Shown here: positions 36,153 to 45,215 of the stretch, in pieces
How the letters are laid out: each line of letters opens with the position of its first letter
How positions within the stretch are numbered: the stretch's first letter is position 1
Assembly: GCF_900626095.1 (NCBI RefSeq)
Contig: NZ_UYZZ01000007.1
Location: 62,001 to 126,000 of the forward strand
Reading direction: 5' to 3'
DNA length: 64,000 nucleotides
Source of the DNA: Clostridium rectalis
Lineage (GTDB): Bacteria > Bacillota > Clostridia > Clostridiales > Clostridiaceae
The notes under the pieces: generated by a model
What the model saw: the letters and a program-made list of their open reading frames with translations, nothing else
What the model was told of the DNA's origin: nothing
The model's database searches: none
Program-made: the position numbers and the translations under genes

Positions 36153-37157
36153 CTATACCTCCTTTTCAAATAAAGCCCATTGCCTAACCTCTGTAAAACC
36201 TGCATAATCATATATATATTTCGCATTGCCATTTATTGACGTAAAAAGTGACATAAACTTTGCTCCTTCATTCTTAAAATTTTCACATAAATTAAAGAAC
36301 AAAACTTTTCCTATACCATTTCCCATATAATCCTTTTTTACCCCTATTCCAGAAAACCTCCCTCTGCCGCTACGTTCTATATCAATAGGTCCTGCAAATC
36401 CACATACACTATTTCCATCTATTGCAACTAAAATTGGAGTAGAATTTTCCTTCTTTAAATGTTCCTTAATTTCTCTTCGCCAAAGCTCATTCCCTAAACT
36501 GTCAAATAATTCATCTAATCCACTATGTTTATCTGAATTATAAGCTTCAATAAATATATTCTTATTCTTTAATCTTTCCTGTTTCATTTTTATCTTTTCA
36601 TTTATTTTGAAATTCCTTAGCACTCTATACATGGATACTTCCTTTGTTCTTTCTCTATACCCTATAGACTTAAAGAATTTATATCCATCTCCATTCACAT
36701 CTACTCCTGGTGCATTAGGATGATCATGTATACTACTATTTGGTATATACCATGGTATATTTATAGGATTAAAGAAATCTATTCTTATAAACTTCTTACC
36801 TTGTCCTATAAAATAATTTTCTAAATTGTTCACTAGAGCTTTGCCATAACTCATCCTTCTAAAATTCTCTTTTACAATAATCATAGTTATATATCCTGTT
36901 TTTAAGTCATCTATTTTATCTAATAAAAATTCTTTTCTATTTACGCCGTTTATAAACCCTATAATCTGTTTATCACAAATACATACAAAAGTGCTGTCTA
37001 AACTAAAATATGGACTATCAATAAATATTTGTCTAAAAGTTCGTAAATCCATTGGTTTATAAATAAAATTTTCATTACAGCATTCATTCCATAATTTGAT
37101 CACATCTTTAGTATACTCACATTTGAATTTATCAATAAAAACTTTTTTATTCTCCAT
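36153..37157 (-). CDS. Second double-GNAT acetyltransferase of the locus
   Basis: 334 residues from the ATG at 37157 after GAGG; the frame opens 14 codons earlier but inside the preceding gene. Two GNAT domains: IIVKENFRRMSYGKALVNNL near residue 120 and IGVKKDYMGNGIGKVLFFNL near 285. The middle contains VDVNGDGYKFFKSIGY. It shares design with the other double-GNAT at the end of the locus, though the two are not close copies. It is 2 bases from the PIG-L gene. Pairing with a deacetylase suggests acetyl turnover on amino sugars; this is inference. Confidence 0.78.
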   Translation of the reverse strand: MENKKVFIDKFKCEYTKDVIKLWNECCNENFIYKPMDLRTFRQIFIDSPYFSLDSTFVCICDKQIIGFINGVNRKEFLLDKIDDLKTGYITMIIVKENFRRMSYGKALVNNLENYFIGQGKKFIRIDFFNPINIPWYIPNSSIHDHPNAPGVDVNGDGYKFFKSIGYRERTKEVSMYRVLRNFKINEKIKMKQERLKNKNIFIEAYNSDKHSGLDELFDSLGNELWRREIKEHLKKENSTPILVAIDGNSVCGFAGPIDIERSGRGRFSGIGVKKDYMGNGIGKVLFFNLCENFKNEGAKFMSLFTSINGNAKYIYDYAGFTEVRQWALFEKEV

Positions 37158-37161
37158 GTAT

Positions 37162-37815
37162 CTACATTTCCTCCGCTTCTTTATATTTTGAAAGTACATT
37201 TTTATATATATTTATAAGTAATACAGATAATACCCCAAAATATAATAAGGGTAAACTCACTACAGTTAATATAAGAAGTATTAGAATAGCTAATATCTGG
37301 ATAAAAGTTCCTACAGTATATATAGGATTATCTAAAAATAACCTTATAGATGTTTTCATTGCCACTGAAAGTTTTATTCCCTCTGTCATTAGTATTGGAA
37401 TAGTATAAAGTTGAGATAGAATAACCATTATAAAAAAGTAGGTCTGAAACATAGCTATAGTAAATGAACCTACTGTTTTTATCTTTAAATAATACCACCA
37501 AGATGATGATACTATAAAAATATTTATCCCTAATATTAGTCCATATAATAATCCTTTTAGGTAAAATTTTTTTATCCCTTTAAATACTGTAGTATATTTA
37601 AAGGGCTTTCTGTTTAATTTGATATTCATAGCATAATAAGCCCCCATAAAACAAGGCATAGCAACTAGAAGTAAATATAACATACCTACCGGTAAAAACA
37701 TAAACAAGCAGGGCAATATAGGGATGGAAGTTAGTAAACTCACAACTACTATTTCTAATATATTTTCATAAATATCATGTCCACTTTTTTTTAATACATT
37801 ACTTAAAGTATTCAT
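37162..37815 (-). CDS. DUF624/YesL-like membrane protein
   Basis: 217 residues with about five hydrophobic helices and a pattern (GAYYAMNIKLNRKPFKYTTVFKGIK, cited in part: GAYYAMNIKLNRK) like the DUF624 proteins that accompany carbohydrate ABC importers. Function of this family is unknown. The start follows TAGGAGG. It lies downstream of the ATPase gene behind a hairpin and 4 bases ahead of the double-GNAT gene. Confidence 0.65.
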   Translation of the reverse strand: MNTLSNVLKKSGHDIYENILEIVVVSLLTSIPILPCLFMFLPVGMLYLLLVAMPCFMGAYYAMNIKLNRKPFKYTTVFKGIKKFYLKGLLYGLILGINIFIVSSSWWYYLKIKTVGSFTIAMFQTYFFIMVILSQLYTIPILMTEGIKLSVAMKTSIRLFLDNPIYTVGTFIQILAILILLILTVVSLPLLYFGVLSVLLINIYKNVLSKYKEAEEM

Positions 37816-37843
37816 AAACTCCTCCTAATTTATATAAAATTAA

Positions 37844-37886
37844 GCTTCAAAAATATAATATCTTTTTAGATATTAATTTTTGAAGC
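37844..37886 (-). terminator. Long hairpin between the ATPase gene and the downstream enzymes
   Basis: On the minus strand GCTTCAAAAAT with further pairing to ATATCT meets its complement and is followed by TTAATTTTA. It may end part of the transport transcripts, so that transporter and hydrolases are expressed at different levels. Confidence 0.65.
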
Positions 37887-37898
37887 CACACTTATAAT

Positions 37899-38999
37899 TT
37901 ATAAAGCCATTTCCGTTTCTTTATCGAATATATGAATTTTATCTGCATCAAATACAAGAGTAGCTTTATCTTTATATTCTAACTTACTTTGTGGAGAAAC
38001 TCTTGCAGTAATTGTGGTTCCCCATTTATCAAAATATAAAAGATTTTCTGATCCTAATTTTTCCACAACTTTTATATTTCCACATATCTCAACTTTACTT
38101 TTTACAGTTTCACAGTAATAGCTATCATGAATATCCTCTGGTCTTATACCTATAATTATATTTTTTTCATTATATTCAGAAATGATATTTTTATATCTTT
38201 CTGGTAATTGGATATTTAAATCCTCTGCTACAAGCTTATTTTCTTCAATCCTACACTCTATAAAATTCATAGAAGGTGCTCCAATAAATCCTGCTACAAA
38301 CATATTTTTAGGACTATTATAAAGTTCATCAGGTGAAGCTATTTGTTGAATAACTCCATTATTCATAACAACTATTCTTTGTCCTAAAGTCATAGCCTCA
38401 ACTTGATCATGAGTTACGTAAACTATTGTAGTCCTAAGTTTCTTATGAAGCTCAGAAATTTCTATCCTCATTTGTACCCTAAGCTTGGCATCTAAATTTG
38501 ACAAAGGTTCATCAAATAAAAATACTTTAGGATTTCTAACTATTGCCCTTCCAACAGCAACTCTTTGTCTTTGTCCTCCTGAAAGTTCTCTTGGTCTCCT
38601 ATCCAATAATTCCTCTATACCAAGTATTTGAGAAGCTCTTTTAACCTTTATTTTAATTTCTTCTTTAGGTACTTTTAAATTTTTCAATCCAAAAGATAAA
38701 TTTTCATATATAGTCATATGTGGGTATAATGCATAGTCCTGAAAAACCATTGCTATATTTCTTTCTTTTGGATGTAAATCATTTACAAGCCTATCTCCAA
38801 TATATATATTACCTTTAGTTTGCTTCTCAAGGCCTGCAATCATTCTTAAAGAAGTAGTCTTCCCACATCCAGACGGTCCTACAAACACCATGAATTCTTC
38901 ATCTTCTATAGTAAAATTAGCATCATTTACCGCCAATACCTTGCCCCTTTTTTCATCCTTGAACTCCTTTGTAACATGTTCAAACATTATTTTTGCCAT
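37899..38999 (-). CDS. Sugar ABC transporter ATPase, MsmX/UgpC type
   Basis: 366 residues. Walker A GPSGCGKTTSLRMIAG, signature LSGGQRQRVAVGRAI, Walker B VFLFDEPLSNLDA and switch VTHDQVEAMTLG are all intact. A C-terminal TOBE-like regulatory region (about 240-366) with GIRPEDI follows, as in UgpC, MsmX and MalK. It energises the two permeases encoded immediately upstream. The substrate is set by the binding proteins, not by this subunit. Confidence 0.93.
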   Translation of the reverse strand: MAKIMFEHVTKEFKDEKRGKVLAVNDANFTIEDEEFMVFVGPSGCGKTTSLRMIAGLEKQTKGNIYIGDRLVNDLHPKERNIAMVFQDYALYPHMTIYENLSFGLKNLKVPKEEIKIKVKRASQILGIEELLDRRPRELSGGQRQRVAVGRAIVRNPKVFLFDEPLSNLDAKLRVQMRIEISELHKKLRTTIVYVTHDQVEAMTLGQRIVVMNNGVIQQIASPDELYNSPKNMFVAGFIGAPSMNFIECRIEENKLVAEDLNIQLPERYKNIISEYNEKNIIIGIRPEDIHDSYYCETVKSKVEICGNIKVVEKLGSENLLYFDKWGTTITARVSPQSKLEYKDKATLVFDADKIHIFDKETEMAL

Positions 39000-39011
39000 T
39001 TAAATTCCCCC

Positions 39012-39896
39012 TTAACCTTTAATAGCCCCTATAGTTATTCCTTGTAGAAAATACTTTTGTAATGAAAAAAACAATATAAACATTGGTATAGATGCAATTA
39101 CTGATCCCGCCATCATTGGTCCATACATAGTAGAATCTACAAATCTAAAAGAACCTAGCCCAACTTGTATAGTCCTCATAGTACTCGATTCCGTAACAAG
39201 TAATGGCCAGAAAAAATCATTCCAATGGGCAACAAAAGTAAATATTCCCATAACAGCAAGTCCAGGTTTAGCTAAAGGTAATATAACTTTTCTATATATC
39301 CCAAATTCACTACAGGCATCTATTCTTGCTGCATCTATAAGTGTAGTTGGTATTGATGTCATATATTGTTTCATTAAAAATATATTGTATATAGAAACTA
39401 GGGACGGAATTATAAGGGCAAAGTAAGAATCTGCCATATTAAATATATTTTTTATTAATATATAAAGAGGTATTAAGGTTACTTGCCCTGGAATCATTAT
39501 TACACACATTAGTGTCCAAAATATTGTATTTTTACCGGGGAATCTTAGTTTAGAAAATGCATATCCTGCCATTGATGCAAACAATAAATTAGATAGTGTT
39601 ATTATTCCTGAAACAAGCAATGAGTTAAATAACCATCTTAATACATTTTTATTGAATGTAAAAAAATATTTATAAGAATTCAAAGTAAATTCAGTTGGTA
39701 TTAAACTAAATTGCAAACTGGCAGATGTACTTGGGTCTGTAAAAGAAGTAATTACCATGAAATATAAAGGTAAAATTGTTAATATACACCATACTATTAA
39801 AATAGCGTATGTTACAATCCTTTTAATATAAAAACACTTATTTTTCTTCTCTATAATTACAGGTACTTTCCCATCCTGCAACTTTATTTCTGACAT
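39012..39896 (-). CDS. Carbohydrate ABC transporter permease (MalG type)
   Basis: 294 residues from the ATG at 39896 after GGGGAGGGAG; the longer frame overlaps the neighbouring gene. Six membrane helices and the EAA loop LIDAARIDACSEFGIYRKVI then LPLAKPG near residue 200 identify a CUT1-family inner-membrane subunit. It forms a heterodimer with the permease encoded 13 bases upstream. Confidence 0.92.
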   Translation of the reverse strand: MSEIKLQDGKVPVIIEKKNKCFYIKRIVTYAILIVWCILTILPLYFMVITSFTDPSTSASLQFSLIPTEFTLNSYKYFFTFNKNVLRWLFNSLLVSGIITLSNLLFASMAGYAFSKLRFPGKNTIFWTLMCVIMIPGQVTLIPLYILIKNIFNMADSYFALIIPSLVSIYNIFLMKQYMTSIPTTLIDAARIDACSEFGIYRKVILPLAKPGLAVMGIFTFVAHWNDFFWPLLVTESSTMRTIQVGLGSFRFVDSTMYGPMMAGSVIASIPMFILFFSLQKYFLQGITIGAIKG

Positions 39897-39909
39897 ACTT
39901 CTCCCTCCC

Positions 39910-40824
39910 CTAATATTCAACATCAGATCCTAAATATTTGAATTGTAATACAGAAATAGTAACTATTATAATTGCTAAAATAAAAGACTCTGCAGCTGCC
40001 ATTCCAAACTCAAAATATGAAAAAGCATGATCATATATTAATAAAGCTATAGTAGTTGTTGCATGGTCTGGTCCACCCCCTGTCATAAGATAGGCATTCA
40101 TAAATACCTGAAAAGAACCAATTATTCCCGTAACAAACATATATAATGTAGTAGGTTTTAGTAGAGGCCAAGTTATATTTTTAAATTTTGACCATGTTCC
40201 CGCAGCGTCTATATCTGCTGCCTCATATATTGTTTTTGGTATTCCTCCCAAAGATGCTAAGTATAAAATAATTCCTCCACCATGCCCTCCTAAATAAGTC
40301 ATAAACATTAATGAAAAAAGAGCTGTGCTTTTTTGACCTAACCAGTTCATATTAGAATATCCAAACCAACTTATAAATCTATTTATTAAGCCTTCTGGCA
40401 TAGGATCATACATACATAACCATACAAGCGACATAGTTACACCAGAGGTTACAGCTGGTAAATAAAAAGCTGCTTTAAAAAAGGTTTGCGATTTTTTATT
40501 TAATTGAAATATAAGTAATGCTATAAATAAAGAAATTAATACGTTAATTGGAACAGTTCCGAATGTATATACTAATGTGTTTATTAGAGATTTTTTAAAT
40601 AATTCACTTTTAAAAACTTGTCTATAATTATTCAATCCAACCCATATTGACTGTGATACATTATATTCCTGAAAGCTCATTATAAATGCCCTTATTAAAG
40701 GGTATAAAGTAAAACAAACAAATAATAATACTGGCAATGCTATAAATACATAGCACCAACCATAATCAGATAGGAATCTTTTAAAGTTTCCAGGTCTCTT
40801 TACTGTTTTTGTTATACTCTCCAT
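39910..40824 (-). CDS. Carbohydrate ABC transporter permease (MalF type)
   Basis: 304 residues, six membrane helices. The EAA loop reads TIYEAADIDAAGTWSKFKNI then TWPLLKPT. A GGGPDHATTT loop and the C-terminal LGSDVEY are typical of CUT1 permeases for oligosaccharides. It follows the second binding-protein gene after a hairpin without T-run, an arrangement that often lets binding protein be made in excess. Confidence 0.92.
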   Translation of the reverse strand: MESITKTVKRPGNFKRFLSDYGWCYVFIALPVLLFVCFTLYPLIRAFIMSFQEYNVSQSIWVGLNNYRQVFKSELFKKSLINTLVYTFGTVPINVLISLFIALLIFQLNKKSQTFFKAAFYLPAVTSGVTMSLVWLCMYDPMPEGLINRFISWFGYSNMNWLGQKSTALFSLMFMTYLGGHGGGIILYLASLGGIPKTIYEAADIDAAGTWSKFKNITWPLLKPTTLYMFVTGIIGSFQVFMNAYLMTGGGPDHATTTIALLIYDHAFSYFEFGMAAAESFILAIIIVTISVLQFKYLGSDVEY

Positions 40825-40850
40825 ATAATTAACACCCCTTAATTCTTAAT

Positions 40851-40880
40851 ATGGCTTAAGGAAATTAATCCTTAAGCCAT
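40851..40880 (-). promoter_or_regulatory. Intercistronic stem-loop after the second binding-protein gene
   Basis: A 12-bp perfect stem (40851-40862 with 40869-40880, loop AATTAA) lies between the binding-protein and permease genes. There is no T-run in the minus direction, so it looks like an mRNA-stabilising hairpin and not a terminator. Confidence 0.6.
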
Positions 40881-40885
40881 TATAT

Positions 40886-42268
40886 TTACTTCTCCTTAAA
40901 TATCTCTAAAGCTTTTTCTTTTAAAGAATTATACATCTGTTCAGGTGTTATATCCCCTCCAAGAAGAGCAGAGTATTTTGGTATTATAACCTCATCCTTA
41001 ATTTTACTAGCTTTCTTAGCTATTTCTGGACTAATTTGTGCTGGTAAAGGTACATTTTTAAATAATTCATCTACTAATAATTTATTTTCACTTTTCATTG
41101 TATATTTATCTTTCCACATAGCTTCTCCTGACTTTGTTACCTGTGGTAAACATAAAACTTGTGCAGATGCACCTGCTTTTCCAGACGTTAATGCAAGTAA
41201 AACCTTTGCAGTATTCTTTAAATGATCCTCCTGAGATATATCCCCTTTATAGCTCTTTTGCTTATACATTGTATAACCATCTACCCCACCTGAAGATACG
41301 GGCTTTTCTATCTTATTATGAGGTTCTGGAAGTAACACAAAGTCCACTTCTTTTTGTCCTTTTGGCGCAGTACCATTCTTAACTTTAAGATTATTATCCC
41401 CAATAGTTACTTCATAATATGGCATGGCTTTTCCTATAATCATAGCTTGTTCTGTATATAAATATTCCATTCTCTTTTGTGGAGTAATTTGATTAGATTC
41501 TTTTGGCATAACTCCTTCATCTATTAATGATTTTATAAACTTTATAGTTTCTAAAAACTTAGAGTTTAAATAAGTATACTCATTTTTATCATTAACGGCA
41601 TCAACTAAACCATTATTTGCAAGCATGTGATCTAATAATTCTGCTGACATAGAGCTTCCTCCCGCTCCATGGAATACAAAACCATACTGCTTTTTTCCTT
41701 CAGAATTTATCTTTGTACCTTTTTTAGTTGCTTGTTTAAATTCATCCCAAGTCCAACCTTCCTTCTGAATTTTTTTCCAATTAACCCCTGATTCCTCTAG
41801 TAACTTTTTATTACCACCTATAGTATGAATCTTCATATATAATGGTAGACCATATAATTTATTATCCACCTTCATATACTCAAGGGTATTAGTATAATAA
41901 TCCTCTAACTGTTTTTTGTCTAAATACTTTTCTATATTAACAACTAACCCTGTTTGTACATATTTAGCAGATGGAACTACAAACATTAAATCCGGTGGTG
42001 TACCTGCATTGATTGCAGTATCAAATTTTTTCATTCCTTCTTGCCAAGAAAGCTCTTCAACATCAATTTTTATATTTGGATTTTTATTTTCAAATTCTTT
42101 TTTTATATTATCAAAATTTTTCTTATAATTTTTTTCTACCGGGAATGTCCAAACCTTTACTATGTCTCTATTTTCACTAGTAGTTTTATTTGATCCACAC
42201 CCTAAAAACATAGAAGTTGATATAATAACAGATAGCGCCATAATAAATATTCTTTTATTATTTTTCAC
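40886..42268 (-). CDS. Extracellular solute-binding lipoprotein (family 1), copy 2
   Basis: 460 residues from a GTG start after AAGGAGGGGG. Signal peptide with lipobox FLGC (Cys near residue 24) anchors it outside. Typical family-1 sugar-binding segments are IVKVWTFPVEKNYKK, FDTAINAGTPPDLMFVVP, YGLPLYM and GGVDGYTMYKQ. It is a close paralogue of the neighbouring copy along its whole length, with nearly the same segments in order. Context suggests binding of wall-derived saccharides or muropeptides. Confidence 0.9.
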   Translation of the reverse strand: MKNNKRIFIMALSVIISTSMFLGCGSNKTTSENRDIVKVWTFPVEKNYKKNFDNIKKEFENKNPNIKIDVEELSWQEGMKKFDTAINAGTPPDLMFVVPSAKYVQTGLVVNIEKYLDKKQLEDYYTNTLEYMKVDNKLYGLPLYMKIHTIGGNKKLLEESGVNWKKIQKEGWTWDEFKQATKKGTKINSEGKKQYGFVFHGAGGSSMSAELLDHMLANNGLVDAVNDKNEYTYLNSKFLETIKFIKSLIDEGVMPKESNQITPQKRMEYLYTEQAMIIGKAMPYYEVTIGDNNLKVKNGTAPKGQKEVDFVLLPEPHNKIEKPVSSGGVDGYTMYKQKSYKGDISQEDHLKNTAKVLLALTSGKAGASAQVLCLPQVTKSGEAMWKDKYTMKSENKLLVDELFKNVPLPAQISPEIAKKASKIKDEVIIPKYSALLGGDITPEQMYNSLKEKALEIFKEK

Positions 42269-42401
42269 TTATACCCCCTCCTTAGGATTATAAAAAGCTC
42301 ATATTATTACCACTTTTTATATAAAAATTCCATTAAATAACATGATACATTAATTTAAATAAACTTTCAATATTTTTTTATTTTGGTAAATTTATTTCAT
42401 T

Positions 42402-43796
42402 TCATTTGCTAAATATTTGTTTTTCCTTATCCAATAAAGCATTATACATCTCATCTGAGGTTATATCTCCTCCTAAAAGTCCAGAATATTTAGGAACCAT
42501 AACTTCATCCTTTATCTTACTAGCTTTTTTAGCTGCAGCCGGATCACATTGCACCGGTGATATAAAATTCTTAAATAAAGTATCTACAACTATCTTATTT
42601 TCAGGTTTCATAGTATATTTGTCCTTCCACATAGCCTCTCCTGATTTTGTTACTTGTGGAACACATAATACTACAGCTGATGCTCCTGCTTTACCAGAAG
42701 TCAAAGATACTAAAAAATTACTAACATTTTTTAAATGATCTTCCTGTGAGACTTCTCCTTTATAGGTTTTCTGCTTAAACATAGAGTACCCATCAACCCC
42801 ACCAGCTGTTACAGGTTTTTGTCCCTCTGCATGTGGTTCTGGTAATAATACAAAATCCACTTCTTTTTGCCATTTAGGAGCTTTATTAGCTCTAACTTTA
42901 GCATTATCATCTGCTATTGTTACTTCATAATAAGCCATTGCCTTTCCTATAATCATAGCTTGTTCTGATGACAAATATTCCATTCTTTTTTGAGGAGTTA
43001 TCTGGTTTGACTCTTTCGGCATAATTCCTTCATCTATTAATGATCTTATAAAATTTAAGGTCTCTAAAAATTTAGCATCTTTATAAGTATAGTTATTTTT
43101 TTCATCTACAGGATATGGTAGTCCATTATTTTTTAACATATGTTCTAATAATTCCGAAGACATAGATGGCCCTCCTGCACCATGGAATACAAAACCATAC
43201 TGTTGTTTTCCCTCTAAGTTTTTCTTTGTACCTTTTTTAGCTATACTTTTAAATTCATCCCAATTCCAACCATTTTGTTGGATGTTTTTCCAGTCAACTC
43301 CTGCCTCTTCTAATAGTTTTTTATTGCCACCTATAGTATGAGGTTCCATATACAAAGGTAAACCATAGAGCTTACCCCCAACCCTCATATAATCTAATAT
43401 ATTAGGATAATAATCCTTTAAAGTTTTCTTGTCTACGTAATCTTCAATAGGTACAGCCAAACCTGTCTGAACATACTTTGCAGATGGAGCTACAAACATT
43501 ATATCTGGTGGTGTACCTGCATTTATAGCAGTATCAAACTTTTTCATACCTTCAGACCAAGATAGTTCTTCCACTTCAATAGTTATATCTTTATTTTTCT
43601 CTTCAAAACCCTTTTTTATGTCAGCAAACGTTTTCTTATATTCCTTTTCTACAGGAAAAGTCCAAACTTTTATAGTATCAGTTTTCCCTGTTTTCCCATT
43701 AGCTGCATTAGTAGCTTTAGACCCGCAACCTGCCATTAAAGATATTGACATTACACTTGTAAGAAGAACAGCACATATTCTTTTCACATTTAACAT
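42402..43796 (-). CDS. Extracellular solute-binding lipoprotein (family 1), copy 1
   Basis: 464 residues from the ATG at 43796 after GGAGGG; the frame opens eight codons earlier without support. Lipobox LMAGC. Shared segments with copy 2 include KVWTFPVEKEYKK, EELSWSEGMKKFDTAINAG, MIIGKAMAYYEVTIADDN and the C-terminal PKYSGLLGGDIT. The tandem arrangement indicates a gene duplication within the locus. Residue differences in the middle may alter ligand choice. It lies 74 bases after anmK. Confidence 0.9.
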   Translation of the reverse strand: MLNVKRICAVLLTSVMSISLMAGCGSKATNAANGKTGKTDTIKVWTFPVEKEYKKTFADIKKGFEEKNKDITIEVEELSWSEGMKKFDTAINAGTPPDIMFVAPSAKYVQTGLAVPIEDYVDKKTLKDYYPNILDYMRVGGKLYGLPLYMEPHTIGGNKKLLEEAGVDWKNIQQNGWNWDEFKSIAKKGTKKNLEGKQQYGFVFHGAGGPSMSSELLEHMLKNNGLPYPVDEKNNYTYKDAKFLETLNFIRSLIDEGIMPKESNQITPQKRMEYLSSEQAMIIGKAMAYYEVTIADDNAKVRANKAPKWQKEVDFVLLPEPHAEGQKPVTAGGVDGYSMFKQKTYKGEVSQEDHLKNVSNFLVSLTSGKAGASAVVLCVPQVTKSGEAMWKDKYTMKPENKIVVDTLFKNFISPVQCDPAAAKKASKIKDEVMVPKYSGLLGGDITSDEMYNALLDKEKQIFSK

Positions 43797-43870
43797 AATA
43801 AACCCTCCATCTTTTAACATTTAAATATTAAATATTACCTAAACTTTTATATTTTTTAAAATAAAGAAAC

Positions 43871-45016
43871 TTAATAGGGTATAGGTGTTATCTCTCCCAA
43901 TATAACCGTTTTTTTAGCTCCAGTAGCATTTTTTACATTGCTAGGGATATTATTTATAGTCTCATTTGCTAAAATTGCAAAAGCTATAGCCTCTTTTGCA
44001 TCAGATGAATATCCAAGCTCCTCCTGTATTAAAACCCTATATTTAGGTAATAAATCTTTTATCATAAATATTAATGTTCGATTATAACTTCCTCCACCTC
44101 CTAATATTATTTCCTGTATATTTATATTAGGAAATATAAATTTTTCATAATTATAAGTAATGGACTTGGCTGTAAACATAGTTAACGTGCATATAAAATC
44201 ATTATCACTTATAGAATTTTTAAATCCCATTAAATAATCAACAAACTGACATCCGAAAAGTTCTCTCCCTGTAGTTTTAGGAGGCTTATGTCTTATATAA
44301 TCTATCTTCATAAGTTTTTGTAATAGATCATAATTAACATTACCCTTTGATGCAAAGTACCCATTTTCATCAAAGGATTTTCCTTTTAATCTAAATACCA
44401 CTTCATCTATAATCATATTCCCAGGCCCTGTATCAAATGCATAAACATCATCTATAGTACAATTAGCAGGTATTACTGTAACGTTAGCTATTCCCCCTAT
44501 ATTTTGTAGTAATCTATTTTTATCACTTCTATAAATTAAATATTCTGTGTATGGAACCAGTGGTGCCCCTTGTCCGCCTGCTGCCATATCCATAGCTCTA
44601 AAATTTGATACTACCTTAATACCAGTCTCATAAGCAATTATGGCAGGTTCCCCTACTTGAAATGTAGACTTAACAACATTGTTATTCTCATATGGAATAT
44701 GATAAATAGTTTGACCATGACTGCCTATAAAAGATATTTTATTTAAAGGTATGCTACCCATATGGCATACTTCTTTTACTGCTTCTGCAAATATATATCC
44801 TAATTTAAAATTTAAACTACATATCTTTTCAACACTAGATTTTTCTTTATTACAGCATTGATTTATTTCTTCTTTTACAACAGTTTCAAATTTCTTTTTT
44901 ATATATTTTATTAATCTAACCTTTGTAGTATTACCACACCCTTCTATTTTAACTAATGCTGCATCTATACCATCCAAAGATGTTCCAGACATTAACCCCA
45001 CTACGTACTTTTCCAT
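43871..45016 (-). CDS. anmK: 1,6-anhydro-N-acetylmuramic acid kinase
   Basis: 381 residues, normal length. It begins with YVVGLMSGTSLDGIDAALVK, followed by ISFIGSHGQTIYHIP, GQGAPLVPYTEYL, LLQNIGGIANVTVIP and AFDTGPGNMIIDE, all standard for AnmK. It opens the anhydro ring and phosphorylates the sugar to MurNAc-6-phosphate. Its substrate comes from lytic transglycosylases. No etherase murQ or MurNAc kinase is seen in the window, so the next step must be encoded elsewhere. It is the first gene of the locus. Confidence 0.93.
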   Translation of the reverse strand: MEKYVVGLMSGTSLDGIDAALVKIEGCGNTTKVRLIKYIKKKFETVVKEEINQCCNKEKSSVEKICSLNFKLGYIFAEAVKEVCHMGSIPLNKISFIGSHGQTIYHIPYENNNVVKSTFQVGEPAIIAYETGIKVVSNFRAMDMAAGGQGAPLVPYTEYLIYRSDKNRLLQNIGGIANVTVIPANCTIDDVYAFDTGPGNMIIDEVVFRLKGKSFDENGYFASKGNVNYDLLQKLMKIDYIRHKPPKTTGRELFGCQFVDYLMGFKNSISDNDFICTLTMFTAKSITYNYEKFIFPNINIQEIILGGGGSYNRTLIFMIKDLLPKYRVLIQEELGYSSDAKEAIAFAILANETINNIPSNVKNATGAKKTVILGEITPIPY

Positions 45017-45082
45017 GAAGTTCCCTCACTTATTAACATTTTTTCATTAAATTATGATAAACACAAAAAAAACTTTCAACCT

Positions 45083-45112
45083 TATTATACCAAACTTTCT
45101 CAAATAATACCA
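45083..45112 (-). promoter_or_regulatory. Predicted promoter of the wall-recycling locus
   Basis: On the minus strand, TTGGTA (45112-45107), an 18-base spacer and a perfect TATAAT (45088-45083) lie about 70 bases before anmK. Confidence 0.6.
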
Positions 45113-45215
45113 ATTTTTATAATAATTAAAAATTCCTTAAGTTTCTTAATTTCCATCACATTTAATACCATAAATGCTTATAATATATAATGGAATAATT
45201 TATAAGGAGTACTCT

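Noticed and set aside
30584-45016. Large locus considered as a beta-lactam resistance or antibiotic gene cluster, because of the beta-lactamase fold, GNATs and exporter-like genes
   Set aside because: NamZ, NagZ and AnmK are wall-recycling enzymes, and the beta-lactamase-fold protein has no signal peptide and sits where AmiE does in Bacillus.
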